NCBI GenBank assembly: GCA_902793285.1
Contig: CADBCV010000023.1
Location: forward strand, 1-40,020
Origin: Oscillospiraceae bacterium
GTDB taxonomy: Bacteria; Bacillota; Clostridia; Oscillospirales; Oscillospiraceae
DNA: 40,020 nucleotides
Direction of reading: 5' to 3'
The notes beneath the pieces are model-generated. The model saw nothing but the letters and a program-made list of their open reading frames with translations, did not search any database and was not told the origin of the DNA. A program made the translations under genes and the position numbers. Shown here piece by piece: positions 8,306-16,129 of this stretch (position 1 is its first letter; every line of letters begins with the position of its first letter).

Positions 8306-8806
8306 TTATTTCGGTATCAGCGTTTCCGGGATGCGCTTTACAAGGGCGCGGGCGACGCTGCCGGTTACAAAGCCTGTCACGATGCCGACCAGCATCAATA
8401 CGCCCATGTAGTAGACGAGCTTTTCGGCGCCGAGCACCAGCATCGCCATCGCAACCTGGCCCACGTTATGCATCACCGCCCCGGCAATGGCGACCGTGAC
8501 AAGGCTGAAGCCCTTTGCCCGGTACAGGACGCACATGGCGGTAAGACTCAGGACCCCGCCCGCGAGGGCGTAGAGCATCGCCCCCACGCCGGAGAAGAGA
8601 AACGCGGACAAAAGCACCTTCACGAGCATCAGCCCGACGGCCCAGGGGATGCCGAGCCACACGATCACGAGGATCAGCACGCTGTTTGAAAGCCCGAGCT
8701 TCACGCCCGGCACCCCCGTGGGGATGAGACTTTCCACATACCCCAGCATCAGCATCACCGTCACGAGAAGCGCCGCGAGCGAGAGTCTTTTGGTCCCCGG
8801 GCTCAT
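8306..8806 (-). CDS. Gx transporter family membrane protein (formerly heptaprenyl diphosphate synthase component I)
   Basis: 166 residues with five to six hydrophobic helices. The segment VESLIPTGVPGVKLGLSNSV is characteristic of the Gx family, an ECF S-component-like membrane family once mislabelled as heptaprenyl diphosphate synthase component I. The substrate is not established. The start codon overlaps the stop of the NusG-II gene by 4 nt (8803-8806), so translation is coupled. Gx and NusG-II genes are often adjacent in Firmicutes near flavin or quinone redox loci (general knowledge, not verified here), which fits the exported flavoproteins on the other side of the LysR gene. Confidence 0.85.
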   Translation of the reverse strand: MSPGTKRLSLAALLVTVMLMLGYVESLIPTGVPGVKLGLSNSVLILVIVWLGIPWAVGLMLVKVLLSAFLFSGVGAMLYALAGGVLSLTAMCVLYRAKGFSLVTVAIAGAVMHNVGQVAMAMLVLGAEKLVYYMGVLMLVGIVTGFVTGSVARALVKRIPETLIPK

Positions 8807-9318
8807 GGCGTCTCCCCCTCGGCATACATCTCAAGAAGGCGCGCCTCGGCCTCCGCCGCCGTCAGAAGCTCCAGGGAGAGCCCGTGGGGCAGACAGATCA
8901 CCATGTTGAACAGAAGGCGCGTCTCACGGTTTTCCAGCGTGACCTCTCCCTGCTCCACACAGTTCTGGTTGTCGCAGTTCGAGGACTCCATATAGAAACA
9001 GTTATGCCCGATGTGGATGACGTTCTCGCCCCCGTCGGGCTGCGTGATGCGAAAGGCGTTGTCATTTGTGAGCGGGATGGGGGAGTAAACGCCGCTCTCT
9101 GTCGTCACGAGCAGATAGGACTCCGCCGGGTACTCTTCAAGATAGGCCCGCACGGATTCCCGCACAAAGTCGGAGTAGCCGCCCGCCGTCGACTCCGCGA
9201 GGGCCTCCGTCTCAGCTGGCATAGTCCCTGCCCGCCGCGCACGGGAGCCGAGAAACACCAGCAGCAGCGCCGCCGCGAGCAGGACGGCAAGCAGGATCAG
9301 GTCTCGTTTCCGCTTCAT
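8803..9318 (-). CDS. Membrane-anchored NusG-domain-II protein
   Basis: 171 residues: one N-terminal transmembrane helix (RDLILLAVLLAAALLLVFLG), a polar linker to about residue 55, then a NusG-domain-II-like beta fold outside the membrane. The typical segment ENVIHIGHNCFYMESSNCDN is followed by QNCVEQGEV and a conserved cysteine pattern (NCDNQNC), ending FNMVICLPHGLSLEL. The family's biochemical role is unknown; a redox or metal function is suggested by its neighbours and paired cysteines. It overlaps both the LysR stop and the Gx start by 4 nt, so the three genes form a coupled unit. Confidence 0.88.
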   Translation of the reverse strand: MKRKRDLILLAVLLAAALLLVFLGSRARRAGTMPAETEALAESTAGGYSDFVRESVRAYLEEYPAESYLLVTTESGVYSPIPLTNDNAFRITQPDGGENVIHIGHNCFYMESSNCDNQNCVEQGEVTLENRETRLLFNMVICLPHGLSLELLTAAEAEARLLEMYAEGETP

Positions 9319-10223
9319 TTCACGATCCCCCTCTCTTTCGCGTTATAAAAGTAGGGGCTTGTGAGGATGAAGTCCCGGAAGCTCTCCATCAGGGCCCGGT
9401 AGCGCCCCTCGTCCTCCGCCCGGCACACGGCGCCGATGGCGAGATAAGGCGCGTCCTCAATGCGGACGCGGCAGAAGCCCGGGTTCGTGGCGAGAAAGCC
9501 GATGGAGGCAATGGGGTAGCCGTTGATCTGGCAGAGGGCGTCCGCCTGATCGGGGTGCTGATATTCGAGAAAACTGCTGTCCGGGCAGCAGCGCTCCCAG
9601 AGCAGGCGCATGTCGCGGTCGTTCTTGCCGGCGGTCTTGCGCGCGCTGCGCAGGATGGTCCGGCCGTTGAGCTCCGCGGCACGCACGGTCTCCCGCCCCG
9701 CAAAGGGGTGGTCCTCCGGCACGATGACGCAGTTGCAGCACTGAAAGATCGGCAGGACGAAAAAGCGCTCGTCCGTGTCGCCGAGCTCCGCGAGCGGCGC
9801 GAGATCGGCCCGGCGGTTCAGGAGAGCGGAGGCGCTGTCGAGAAAGCGGCAGGACACAAAGGAGAAATCCACACGCTCGTTCTGGGCCTTGAGCACCTCG
9901 CAGGCGTGGATGATGTAGTTTCGCGTATAGCCGAAGATGCTGACCTTCACGATCTGCTTTTTCTGTGTGATGCCCCGCGCGCTTGTGACCGCGCCTTCAT
10001 AGAGCAGGGGAATGCTCTGGGTCTGCTGGTAGAAGATCTCGCCCTGCTCGGTGAGCGTCACGCCGAAGGCCGAGCGCTCAAAGATCGTAAAGCCCACCTC
10101 CGCCTCCATCGCGGCGATCTGCCGCGTGAGCGTGGAGGTCGAGACAAAGCACTGCTCGGCCGCCTTCTTGAAGCTCTTTTTATTGACGATCACATCCAGG
10201 ATCTCAAGTTGTCGAATATCCAT
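9315..10223 (-). CDS. LysR-family transcriptional regulator
   Basis: 302 residues. The N-terminal winged helix-turn-helix reads MDIRQLEILDVIVNKKSF then KKAAEQCFVSTSTLTRQIAAM, matching LTTR residues 1-60. A linker helix and a periplasmic-binding-like effector domain (about 90-300) follow. It is transcribed divergently from the OYE-like gene at 10362, and a perfect 7-7-7 palindrome lies between them. This is the usual LTTR arrangement, in which the regulator represses itself and activates the divergent gene. It also heads the operon LysR-NusGII-Gx-Maa-FUSC. The effector is unknown; a substrate of the exported reductases is a reasonable guess. Confidence 0.94.
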   Translation of the reverse strand: MDIRQLEILDVIVNKKSFKKAAEQCFVSTSTLTRQIAAMEAEVGFTIFERSAFGVTLTEQGEIFYQQTQSIPLLYEGAVTSARGITQKKQIVKVSIFGYTRNYIIHACEVLKAQNERVDFSFVSCRFLDSASALLNRRADLAPLAELGDTDERFFVLPIFQCCNCVIVPEDHPFAGRETVRAAELNGRTILRSARKTAGKNDRDMRLLWERCCPDSSFLEYQHPDQADALCQINGYPIASIGFLATNPGFCRVRIEDAPYLAIGAVCRAEDEGRYRALMESFRDFILTSPYFYNAKERGIVK

Positions 10224-10250
10224 AATCCGCGTCCCCTTTCAGGCCCTCCG

Positions 10251-10279
10251 ATTATAGCAAAATGCAATGAGCTTTGCAA
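10251..10279 (-). promoter_or_regulatory. SigA-type promoter of the LysR operon
   Basis: On the minus strand, TTGCAA (10279-10274) and TATAAT (10256-10251) are separated by 17 bp. The -10 is perfect and the -35 is partial. The -35 overlaps the palindrome at 10271-10291, as expected for autorepression. Confidence 0.6.
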
Positions 10280-10291
10280 GATACGCAAAGC
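10271..10291. promoter_or_regulatory. Putative LysR operator (LTTR box)
   Basis: A perfect inverted repeat GCTTTGC-N7-GCAAAGC lies between the divergent LysR and OYE-like genes. It contains the T-N11-A core (T at 10275, A at 10287) that defines LTTR boxes. It overlaps the LysR -35 and ends 20 bp before the TATAAT of the divergent gene. Confidence 0.7.
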
Positions 10292-10311
10292 CCTTTTCTG
10301 CCTGCCGGTGT

Positions 10312-10317
10312 TATAAT
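10312..10317 (+). promoter_or_regulatory. -10 element of the OYE-like gene promoter
   Basis: TATAAT is present without a recognisable -35 at 17 bp upstream, as expected for an activator-dependent (LysR-controlled) promoter. It is followed by an AAGGAGGGG ribosome binding site at 10348-10356. Confidence 0.55.
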
Positions 10318-10361
10318 CTTGACAGCCCACTACAAAAATTTTGATTAAGGAGGGGTTATCC

Positions 10362-12566
10362 ATGAACATTTCAAGACGCGATTTCCTGAAAGGGACTGCC
10401 GCGGGTGCCCTCGGCCTCGCCGCGACCAGCCTGCTCAGCCCGGTTTCCGCCTTCGCAGAAGGGGAAAAGGCTCCTGAGGCACAGAACGTCCATCAGGCAA
10501 TGGCAACGCTGAACCCGCAGGACTACGACTTCCGCGATCCGAATTCCGATCTCTCCGCGGTTTTCAGCCCCTGGAAGTTCGGCGGCCTCACGCTGAGCCA
10601 CCGCATGGTGAAGTCCGCCGCCGGCTCCGACACCCAGAAGGGCAGCGAGGAGGAGGCCGTCGAGTATTACGCGAACTTCGCCAAGGGCGGCGTGGAGATG
10701 ATCTGGGTCGAGGACTTTCTGAAGTTCCACGACAACTTCCCCAGCGCCCGCGCCACCGCCATCGAGGACTCCCATGTCAAGGCCGTCGTGGACGGCGTGC
10801 ACGCCGCCGGCGGATACATAGGCTACCAGCTCAGCTGCATGGGCCGCTCCTTCTCCGGCTTTGACGCCGCCACCGCGCCCATGTACGCCTCCGCCTTTGC
10901 CGAGCATCTGACGCGCGAGGAGGTCAAGCTCGTGCAGGCCGACTTCATCAACGGCGCGAAGAAGATGAAGGATCTCGGCTTTGACGCCGTGGAGATCAAC
11001 GCCGCCGGCAACAACATCGGCCAGGCCTTCTTCTCCCGCCAGCGCAACCACCGCGACGATGAGTACGGCCCCCAGAGCTTTGAAAACCGCGCCCGCTTCG
11101 TCGGCGAGATCATCACCGGCATCAAGGAGGTCTGCGGCAAGGACTTCCCGGTCCAGGTCCTCATCAACGGCATCGAAGAGAACGACATCGACATCGGCGA
11201 GGCCGACCTCTCTACCACGGTCGAAGAAAACTGCAAAATCTGCAAGTCTCTCGAGGACTTCGGTGCCGACGCCCTGCATGTGCGCCTCGGCGTGTTCAGG
11301 ATGCATGTGTGTCAGTTCGCCTCCGACCTCTATTTCACCGGCAACGGCATCATCGGCACCAACGCAAACGGCACCCGCTTTGATTTCTCCCGCCACTTTG
11401 AGGGCAAGCTCCTCGCCAATCACGACGCCTACGGCATGATGCTCAAGGTCGCGCAGGAGATCAAGCAGCATGTCACCATCCCCGTCGGCACCGTCACCTG
11501 CATGAACCCGGCCCACGCCCCCAAGTTCTTCAACGACGCCATTGCCAACGGCATGTGCGACTATTTCATCATGAACCGCCCGCTCACGGTCGATCCCGAG
11601 TATGTCAACAAGCTGCGTGAGGGCCGCCTCGATGAGATCGCCCCCTGCACCCGCTGCCTGCACTGTCACTTCGACTACAACGAAGAGGGCAAGATCTATG
11701 AGCACTGCCGCGTCAATGCCGCCACGCAGAGGGCCTGGCACGCCGAGATGCCCGAGGGCGCGACCCCGCTGCCCGCGGACGGCAACAAGAAGGTCATGGT
11801 CATCGGCGGCGGCCCCGCCGGTATGGAGGCTGCCCGCATCGCGGCCCAGCGCGGCTACGATGTGACGCTCTATGAGAAGAACGGAATGCTCGGCGGCCTG
11901 CTCACCTTCGCGAACATCATCAAGGGGCCCCACGAGAACCTGGATGATCTCAGGAAGTACCTGATCCGCCAGCAGGAGCTCAAGGGCGTCAAGGTCGTCA
12001 CCGGGACCGAGGTCACCCGTGAGCTTATCGAGAGCGAGGCGCCCGACTATGTGGTCCTCGCCGTCGGCGGCAAGCGCCCCGCGCTGGAGCTCTCCTCCAA
12101 CGGCGCCACCACCGTCATCTCCCTCGACGATATCGCCCGCACCAGGATCGGCGACCATGTCACCATCCTCGGCGGCAACGCCCAGGCTGTGGACACCGCC
12201 CAGTACCTCATCGCCCAGGGGAGGCACGTCACCATGGTCTCGCCCGAGGGCAAGGACAAGCTCGACAAGGGCCAGTCCTCCTGGGTCAAGCAGTTCACCA
12301 TCCCCATGCTCTACGCAAACGGGATGCGCCTCTGGCCGAACGCCTCCGTCAAGGAGGTGCGCGACGGGGAGATCGTCATCGACGGCGAGACCGGCTGCGA
12401 TATCGTCATCGCGTGCGAGACCGTCATCGACGCGCGCGACATGCTGCCGAACACCGCGCTCATCGACGGGCTCAAGATCCCCTGCGTCGCGGTCGGCGAC
12501 TGTGACAGGCCCTTCAACATTGCCGAGGCCATTGCCGCCGGCAACATCGCCGCGAGAAAGATTTGA
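10362..12566 (+). CDS. Tat-exported Old-Yellow-Enzyme-like FMN/4Fe-4S/FAD oxidoreductase
   Basis: 734 residues. The twin-arginine signal NISRRDFLKG, a hydrophobic stretch and an SAFAEG cleavage site predict export of a folded, cofactor-loaded enzyme. Residues about 65-420 are an OYE/NADH:flavin oxidoreductase TIM barrel (FSPWKFGGLTLSHRMV; RNHRDDEYGPQSFENRARF). The cluster CTRCLHC...C (Cys429, 432, 435, 449) is a 2,4-dienoyl-CoA-reductase-type iron-sulfur site with x2 instead of the usual x3 spacing. From residue 477 there is an FAD domain (VMVIGGGPAGMEAARIA) and from about 598 a second Rossmann unit (VTILGGNAQAVDTAQYL). The substrate-binding His pair of OYE (EIHxAHGYL) reads EINAAGNNI (Asn213, Gly216), and QLxHxGR reads QLSCMGR, so the substrate probably differs from known enoate reductases. 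The start at 10362 follows AAGGAGG. Confidence 0.9.
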   Translation: MNISRRDFLKGTAAGALGLAATSLLSPVSAFAEGEKAPEAQNVHQAMATLNPQDYDFRDPNSDLSAVFSPWKFGGLTLSHRMVKSAAGSDTQKGSEEEAVEYYANFAKGGVEMIWVEDFLKFHDNFPSARATAIEDSHVKAVVDGVHAAGGYIGYQLSCMGRSFSGFDAATAPMYASAFAEHLTREEVKLVQADFINGAKKMKDLGFDAVEINAAGNNIGQAFFSRQRNHRDDEYGPQSFENRARFVGEIITGIKEVCGKDFPVQVLINGIEENDIDIGEADLSTTVEENCKICKSLEDFGADALHVRLGVFRMHVCQFASDLYFTGNGIIGTNANGTRFDFSRHFEGKLLANHDAYGMMLKVAQEIKQHVTIPVGTVTCMNPAHAPKFFNDAIANGMCDYFIMNRPLTVDPEYVNKLREGRLDEIAPCTRCLHCHFDYNEEGKIYEHCRVNAATQRAWHAEMPEGATPLPADGNKKVMVIGGGPAGMEAARIAAQRGYDVTLYEKNGMLGGLLTFANIIKGPHENLDDLRKYLIRQQELKGVKVVTGTEVTRELIESEAPDYVVLAVGGKRPALELSSNGATTVISLDDIARTRIGDHVTILGGNAQAVDTAQYLIAQGRHVTMVSPEGKDKLDKGQSSWVKQFTIPMLYANGMRLWPNASVKEVRDGEIVIDGETGCDIVIACETVIDARDMLPNTALIDGLKIPCVAVGDCDRPFNIAEAIAAGNIAARKI

Positions 12567-12575
12567 TCGGATAAA

Positions 12576-12617
12576 GCCGCAGGGGCCGATCCCCGGATCG
12601 ACCCGCACACAATGCGG
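12576..12617. repeat. Single arm of the nested-hairpin repeat, inverted orientation
   Basis: Between the two reductase genes, CAGGGGCCGATCC...GGATCGACCCG folds into a hairpin and is flanked by GCCGC / GCGGC. Its reverse complement has the frame GCGGG...CCCCTG seen in the other copies. It starts 9 nt after the OYE-like stop and could act as an mRNA stabiliser or attenuator between the two genes. Confidence 0.5.
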
Positions 12618-12695
12618 CACCGGGGAAGAACGGCGGCCTCTGCGGGGATCCCGCTTTTTCACACAATAAATCACTTGCTTCGAGGAGAAACGATT

Positions 12696-14894
12696 ATGAA
12701 AAAAATCCTGTCCCTTTGCCTCTGCCTCTGCCTGATGCTCTCGCTCTGCGTGGTCAGCCATGCCGAGGGCTTCACACCCGGCAGCTATGAGGCCTCCGCC
12801 CACGGCTTCGGGGGCGAGGTCACGGTCAAGCTCACGGTGGACGCCGAGAAGGTGACCGCCATTGAGATCGTCGGCGACGGGGAGACCCCTGCCGTCGGCG
12901 GCCAGGCCATTGCACATTTTAACGAGCGCCTCGCGGGCATCACGTCCGCGGACGAGATCGACGCCTTCTCCGGCGCGACCTTTACCTCCACCGCTGTGAA
13001 AGCGGCGGTCGAAGACTGCCTGCGTCAGGCACAGGGCGTCGCTGCCGCCGAGGCCGCGCCCCTTGCCGACGGGACCTACCAGGGCGAGGGCTTCGGCTTC
13101 AATCTCACGAAGCGCGTCCCCGTGACCGTTGAGGTCAAGGACGGCAGGATCGCCGCCGTCGAGGTGGGCGAGAACGGCGAGACCAACGGCTTCATCGACA
13201 CCGTGATCGCGAAGTTCATCCCCCGCGTGATTGAGAACCAGAGCCTGGCCGTGGACGCCATCACCGGCGCCACCGCCTCCTCCAACGGCGTGCGCCAGGG
13301 CATCGAGAACGCCCTGAAGGACGCGGGCCTCGATCTCTCCGGCATGTACGCCCCCATCGCGAAGAAGGACGCGCACGAGGAGTATGAGACGGACGTGCTC
13401 GTCGTCGGCATGGGCTCCTCCGGCACGACCGCGGCCCTCGCCGCGGCGGAGAAGGGTGTCAAGGTCCTCGCCATCGACAAGGCCGGCAAATGGGGCGGCA
13501 CCGGCGCCACCACCTCCGGCCCTGCGAACGTGAATGCCCCCAGCCAGGTCGCAGCCGAGATCGTGGACTGGAAGGACCCCATCCAGGGTCAGCACACCAA
13601 GGCCCCCGGCGAGCCGCTTGTGGACGCGGACGCCCTGTATGAGACCTGGCTTGACTACACCACTGTCGACGGTGTCCAGGGCGCAAAGCCCGAGCTTATC
13701 GCCAAGGTCGTCTATGAGTCCGGCGAGACCTGCGACTGGCTCCAGGACTACGGCTTCGCCTTCGGCCCCGCGGTGGGCTTCGTCGGCGGCAAGTGGGCCA
13801 TCTTCTCCTCCTACGTCGGCAACAAGGCCCTCACCGAGAGCTACTTCGCCGCGGCCTATGACAAGTACACCCAGATGGGCGGCGAGTACATGCTCGAGAC
13901 CGAGGCGACCGATCTCATCTTCGAGGACGGCAGGTGCGTCGGCGTCAAGGCCGTGAAGGCGGACGGCACCGATGTGACCATTCACGCCAAGGCCGTGCTC
14001 TGCTGCTCCGGCGGCTACGCCGCGAGCGAGGAGCTGCAGCGCCGCTTCACCGGCGATGCCTACAAGCTCTACGGCATGTACACGAACGACGGCAAGATGA
14101 TCGCCTCCGCCGTGGCAAACGGCGCCGCCACCTACAGCATCGGCATCTACCCCATGTCCCACTTCGTGGCCCCCAGCCAGATCACGACCTGCTTTGACTT
14201 TGCCGACAACGACATCCCCTACGGCCTCGTCTGCACCGCCGAGGGCATGGCCGTCAACCGCGAAGGCAACCGCTTCATCGACGAGTCCTCCATCGCCATG
14301 CAGGCATTTTACCAGGGCAGCCGGTTCTACTATGTCTACTCCGCCGACCAGATCGACATCCTGCGTGAGCAGGGCCTGAGCGCGAACGCCTCCGGCCGCT
14401 ACCTGTCCCAGGGCGGCATCGTCGCCGACACCCCGCTTGCCAACATCGACGCCGTCATCGACTACGGCGTGGACGCGGGCTTCATCTACAAGGCCGCGAC
14501 GCTCGAGGAGCTGGCTTCCCAGCTCGGCGTGCCGGCGGAGAACCTCAAGGCCTCCGTCGCGGGCTACAAGCCCGAGGGTGACGCCTTCGGCAAGGCCCCC
14601 GAGAAGTTTGCGCGCCTCGGCACCATTTCCGAGGATGCCGCGTACTATGTGGCCTTCACCGGCGCCCCGTACATCTACAGCACCTGCGGCGGTCTCGACG
14701 TGAACGAGAACTTCCAGGTCCTCGATACCGCGGGCAACGTGATCCCGGGCCTCTTCGCCTGCGGCACGGACAGCATGGGCGTCCTCTTCAACGAGCAGAA
14801 GGCCTACACCAACTACGGCGGCTGCGCCCAGGGCTACTGCTTCGTCTCCGGCCGCGACGCCGGCGCCTTCGCCGCGGAGGAAATCCTCGGCTGA
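12696..14894 (+). CDS. Exported FAD-dependent reductase with two FMN-binding (flavinylation) domains
   Basis: 732 residues with a Sec signal peptide (MKKILSLCLCLCLMLSLCVV, then SHAEG). Two FMN-binding domains follow, with flavinylation motifs DAFSGATFTS (89-98) and DAITGATASS (187-196), in which Thr97 and Ser195 would carry FMN added by ApbE. From residue 232 (ETDVLVVGMGSSGTTAALAA) comes the fumarate-reductase/urocanate-reductase FAD domain, with NREGNRFIDE at 521-530 and IPGLFACG at 683-690. Enzymes of this build use FMN relays to reduce an extracytosolic electron acceptor. Fumarate-site residues are not conserved: HTMGG reads YSTCGG and the NRLGG arginine is replaced in KAYTNYGG, so fumarate is unlikely. 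The start follows GAGGAG. No ApbE gene is in the window. Confidence 0.9.
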   Translation: MKKILSLCLCLCLMLSLCVVSHAEGFTPGSYEASAHGFGGEVTVKLTVDAEKVTAIEIVGDGETPAVGGQAIAHFNERLAGITSADEIDAFSGATFTSTAVKAAVEDCLRQAQGVAAAEAAPLADGTYQGEGFGFNLTKRVPVTVEVKDGRIAAVEVGENGETNGFIDTVIAKFIPRVIENQSLAVDAITGATASSNGVRQGIENALKDAGLDLSGMYAPIAKKDAHEEYETDVLVVGMGSSGTTAALAAAEKGVKVLAIDKAGKWGGTGATTSGPANVNAPSQVAAEIVDWKDPIQGQHTKAPGEPLVDADALYETWLDYTTVDGVQGAKPELIAKVVYESGETCDWLQDYGFAFGPAVGFVGGKWAIFSSYVGNKALTESYFAAAYDKYTQMGGEYMLETEATDLIFEDGRCVGVKAVKADGTDVTIHAKAVLCCSGGYAASEELQRRFTGDAYKLYGMYTNDGKMIASAVANGAATYSIGIYPMSHFVAPSQITTCFDFADNDIPYGLVCTAEGMAVNREGNRFIDESSIAMQAFYQGSRFYYVYSADQIDILREQGLSANASGRYLSQGGIVADTPLANIDAVIDYGVDAGFIYKAATLEELASQLGVPAENLKASVAGYKPEGDAFGKAPEKFARLGTISEDAAYYVAFTGAPYIYSTCGGLDVNENFQVLDTAGNVIPGLFACGTDSMGVLFNEQKAYTNYGGCAQGYCFVSGRDAGAFAAEEILG

Positions 14895-14920
14895 ACGTAA
14901 AACAAAACTCCATAAGCATA

Positions 14921-15146
14921 GGGCGCTTTGCAATACTCTGTTTTATCCGGCCATAGACACTGTAGGGGAGGGGCTTGCCCCTCCCGGCAGAACAAGATAA
15001 CTCCAAAAGCAATGTACGGCGAAATCGTAGTATTTTACGAAATCGCCGTACATTTTTTACATATTGGAACGCGATACAGCGCGGGAGGGGCAAGCCCCGC
15101 CCCTACGCTCAAAAAGCATTGCGTTTACCCATTTTGCAACGCGCCC
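14921..15146. repeat. Nested-hairpin repeat, complete copy A
   Basis: Outermost ends are GGGCGCTTTGCAA / TTGCAACGCGCCC. Next come outer arms 14962-15000 (GTAGGGG + GGGGCTTGCCCC...) and 15079-15107 (GCGGG...GGGGCAAGCCCC...CCCTACG). At the centre is a hairpin, 15011-15054, with AATGTACGGCGAAATCGTA on one side and its complement on the other. It lies between convergent genes and fills the gap; no ORF is seen. Copy B at 25923 is closely similar. Confidence 0.8.
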
Positions 15147-15158
15147 GTTTCGACCTGA

Positions 15159-16073
15159 TCACATTCTTGCGCGTCTGCTCTGAAGGCGGGCGAGATCCGC
15201 GTCGATCTGGCCCTTGAGCGCCTTCATCTCTCCCGTGGCGGTGGCCTCGTCGTACAGCAGGGCGATGAGAGCCTCCTGCTTTTCGATCAGGCCGCTTTTC
15301 AGCACGGGCGTGGGCTCCAGCCGCTGGGCGAGCTGATCGCGCCCTGACTCCAGGCGCTGCTCGGCCTCGCGGCGAAGCTGCTCCGTCTCGGCGAGGATGG
15401 CGTCCATGCGGGCGCTGATGCGCTCCGTCCTGTAGATGACCTCAGGGTAGGCGTCCGCAAAGCGGCGGTAGAAGACCGAGCGGTCATGCAGCAGCAAGCG
15501 CACCTCGAGACTGATCTGCTCGCTGCTGTCGGCCTCGCTGCCCTCGACGCCGGTCTTCACGAGCTTCAAAACAAAATGCGATACCACGTAATCTGCCGCA
15601 AATACTGCGGAAAGGCACAGGGCCAGGATCTCCCGTGCGGTGAGGGGCGTTTTTGCAAACAGCCTGTAGAGGATCGGGTCGAACACATGGATGATGAGCA
15701 CGCCGCCCAACCCGAAGAGGACGAGGTTTCCGATCCAGACCCTGCCGTGCAGGTTCATGGGCTTCTTGCTGTAATCCCACCAGCGGGCGTGGAAGCGCTT
15801 TTCCATCACGAAGCTTGTCATGTATTCCAGCACCCCGCACAGCACGAACGAGAGGGCGAAGGTGGTGCCGTAGCCGCGCTCCAGCGGGGCGAGACCGCCG
15901 ACCACCACCGTGATGAGCGCCGCGCCGGAGCCGTAGATCGGCAGCCACGGCCCGGTCAGAAAGCCGCGGTTGATAAAGCGGTGAAACTCAAAATACTTGA
16001 GCGTCACCTCGATGCACCAGCCGAGAAAAGAAAAGGCGAAAAAGATCAGAACGAGGTCGACAAAATATTCCAT
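15159..16073 (-). CDS. Putative ABC-transporter permease-like (CmpB family) membrane protein
   Basis: 304 residues. The first 180 or so hold five to six transmembrane helices with family landmarks: SFLGWCIEVTLKYFEFHRFINRG is cut short here as FLGWCIEV and INRGFLTGPWLPIYGSGA, then YGTTFALSFVLCGVLEYMTS and WWDYSKKPMNLHGR. This is the CmpB/PF06541 family, named ABC permease but without a proven substrate. Residues about 185-304 are a charged helical region, probably a cytoplasmic coiled coil (RISARMDAILAETEQLRR). The start at 16073 was chosen because AGGAG precedes it; the longer open frame upstream overlaps a terminator and looks non-coding. Confidence 0.85.
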   Translation of the reverse strand: MEYFVDLVLIFFAFSFLGWCIEVTLKYFEFHRFINRGFLTGPWLPIYGSGAALITVVVGGLAPLERGYGTTFALSFVLCGVLEYMTSFVMEKRFHARWWDYSKKPMNLHGRVWIGNLVLFGLGGVLIIHVFDPILYRLFAKTPLTAREILALCLSAVFAADYVVSHFVLKLVKTGVEGSEADSSEQISLEVRLLLHDRSVFYRRFADAYPEVIYRTERISARMDAILAETEQLRREAEQRLESGRDQLAQRLEPTPVLKSGLIEKQEALIALLYDEATATGEMKALKGQIDADLARLQSRRARM

Positions 16074-16089
16074 AAAAAACTCCTGAAAG

Positions 16090-16128
16090 AAAAAATGGCG
16101 GCGGGGAAGCTCCCTCCGCCGCATGTTT
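16090..16128 (-). terminator. Rho-independent terminator after the solute-binding lipoprotein gene
   Basis: On the minus strand, GCGGCGG and CCGCCGC pair around a short loop and are followed by ATTTTTTC. T-runs flank both sides, so it could work in either direction. It separates the 16130 gene from the 15159 gene. Confidence 0.75.
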
Positions 16129-16129
16129 T

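Noticed and set aside
10371-14933. A 1520-codon open frame on the minus strand across both reductase genes
   Set aside because: It is exactly opposite two genes with full domain motifs and reads as Ala/Gly/Val/Asp-rich low complexity, the usual shadow of GC-rich coding DNA.
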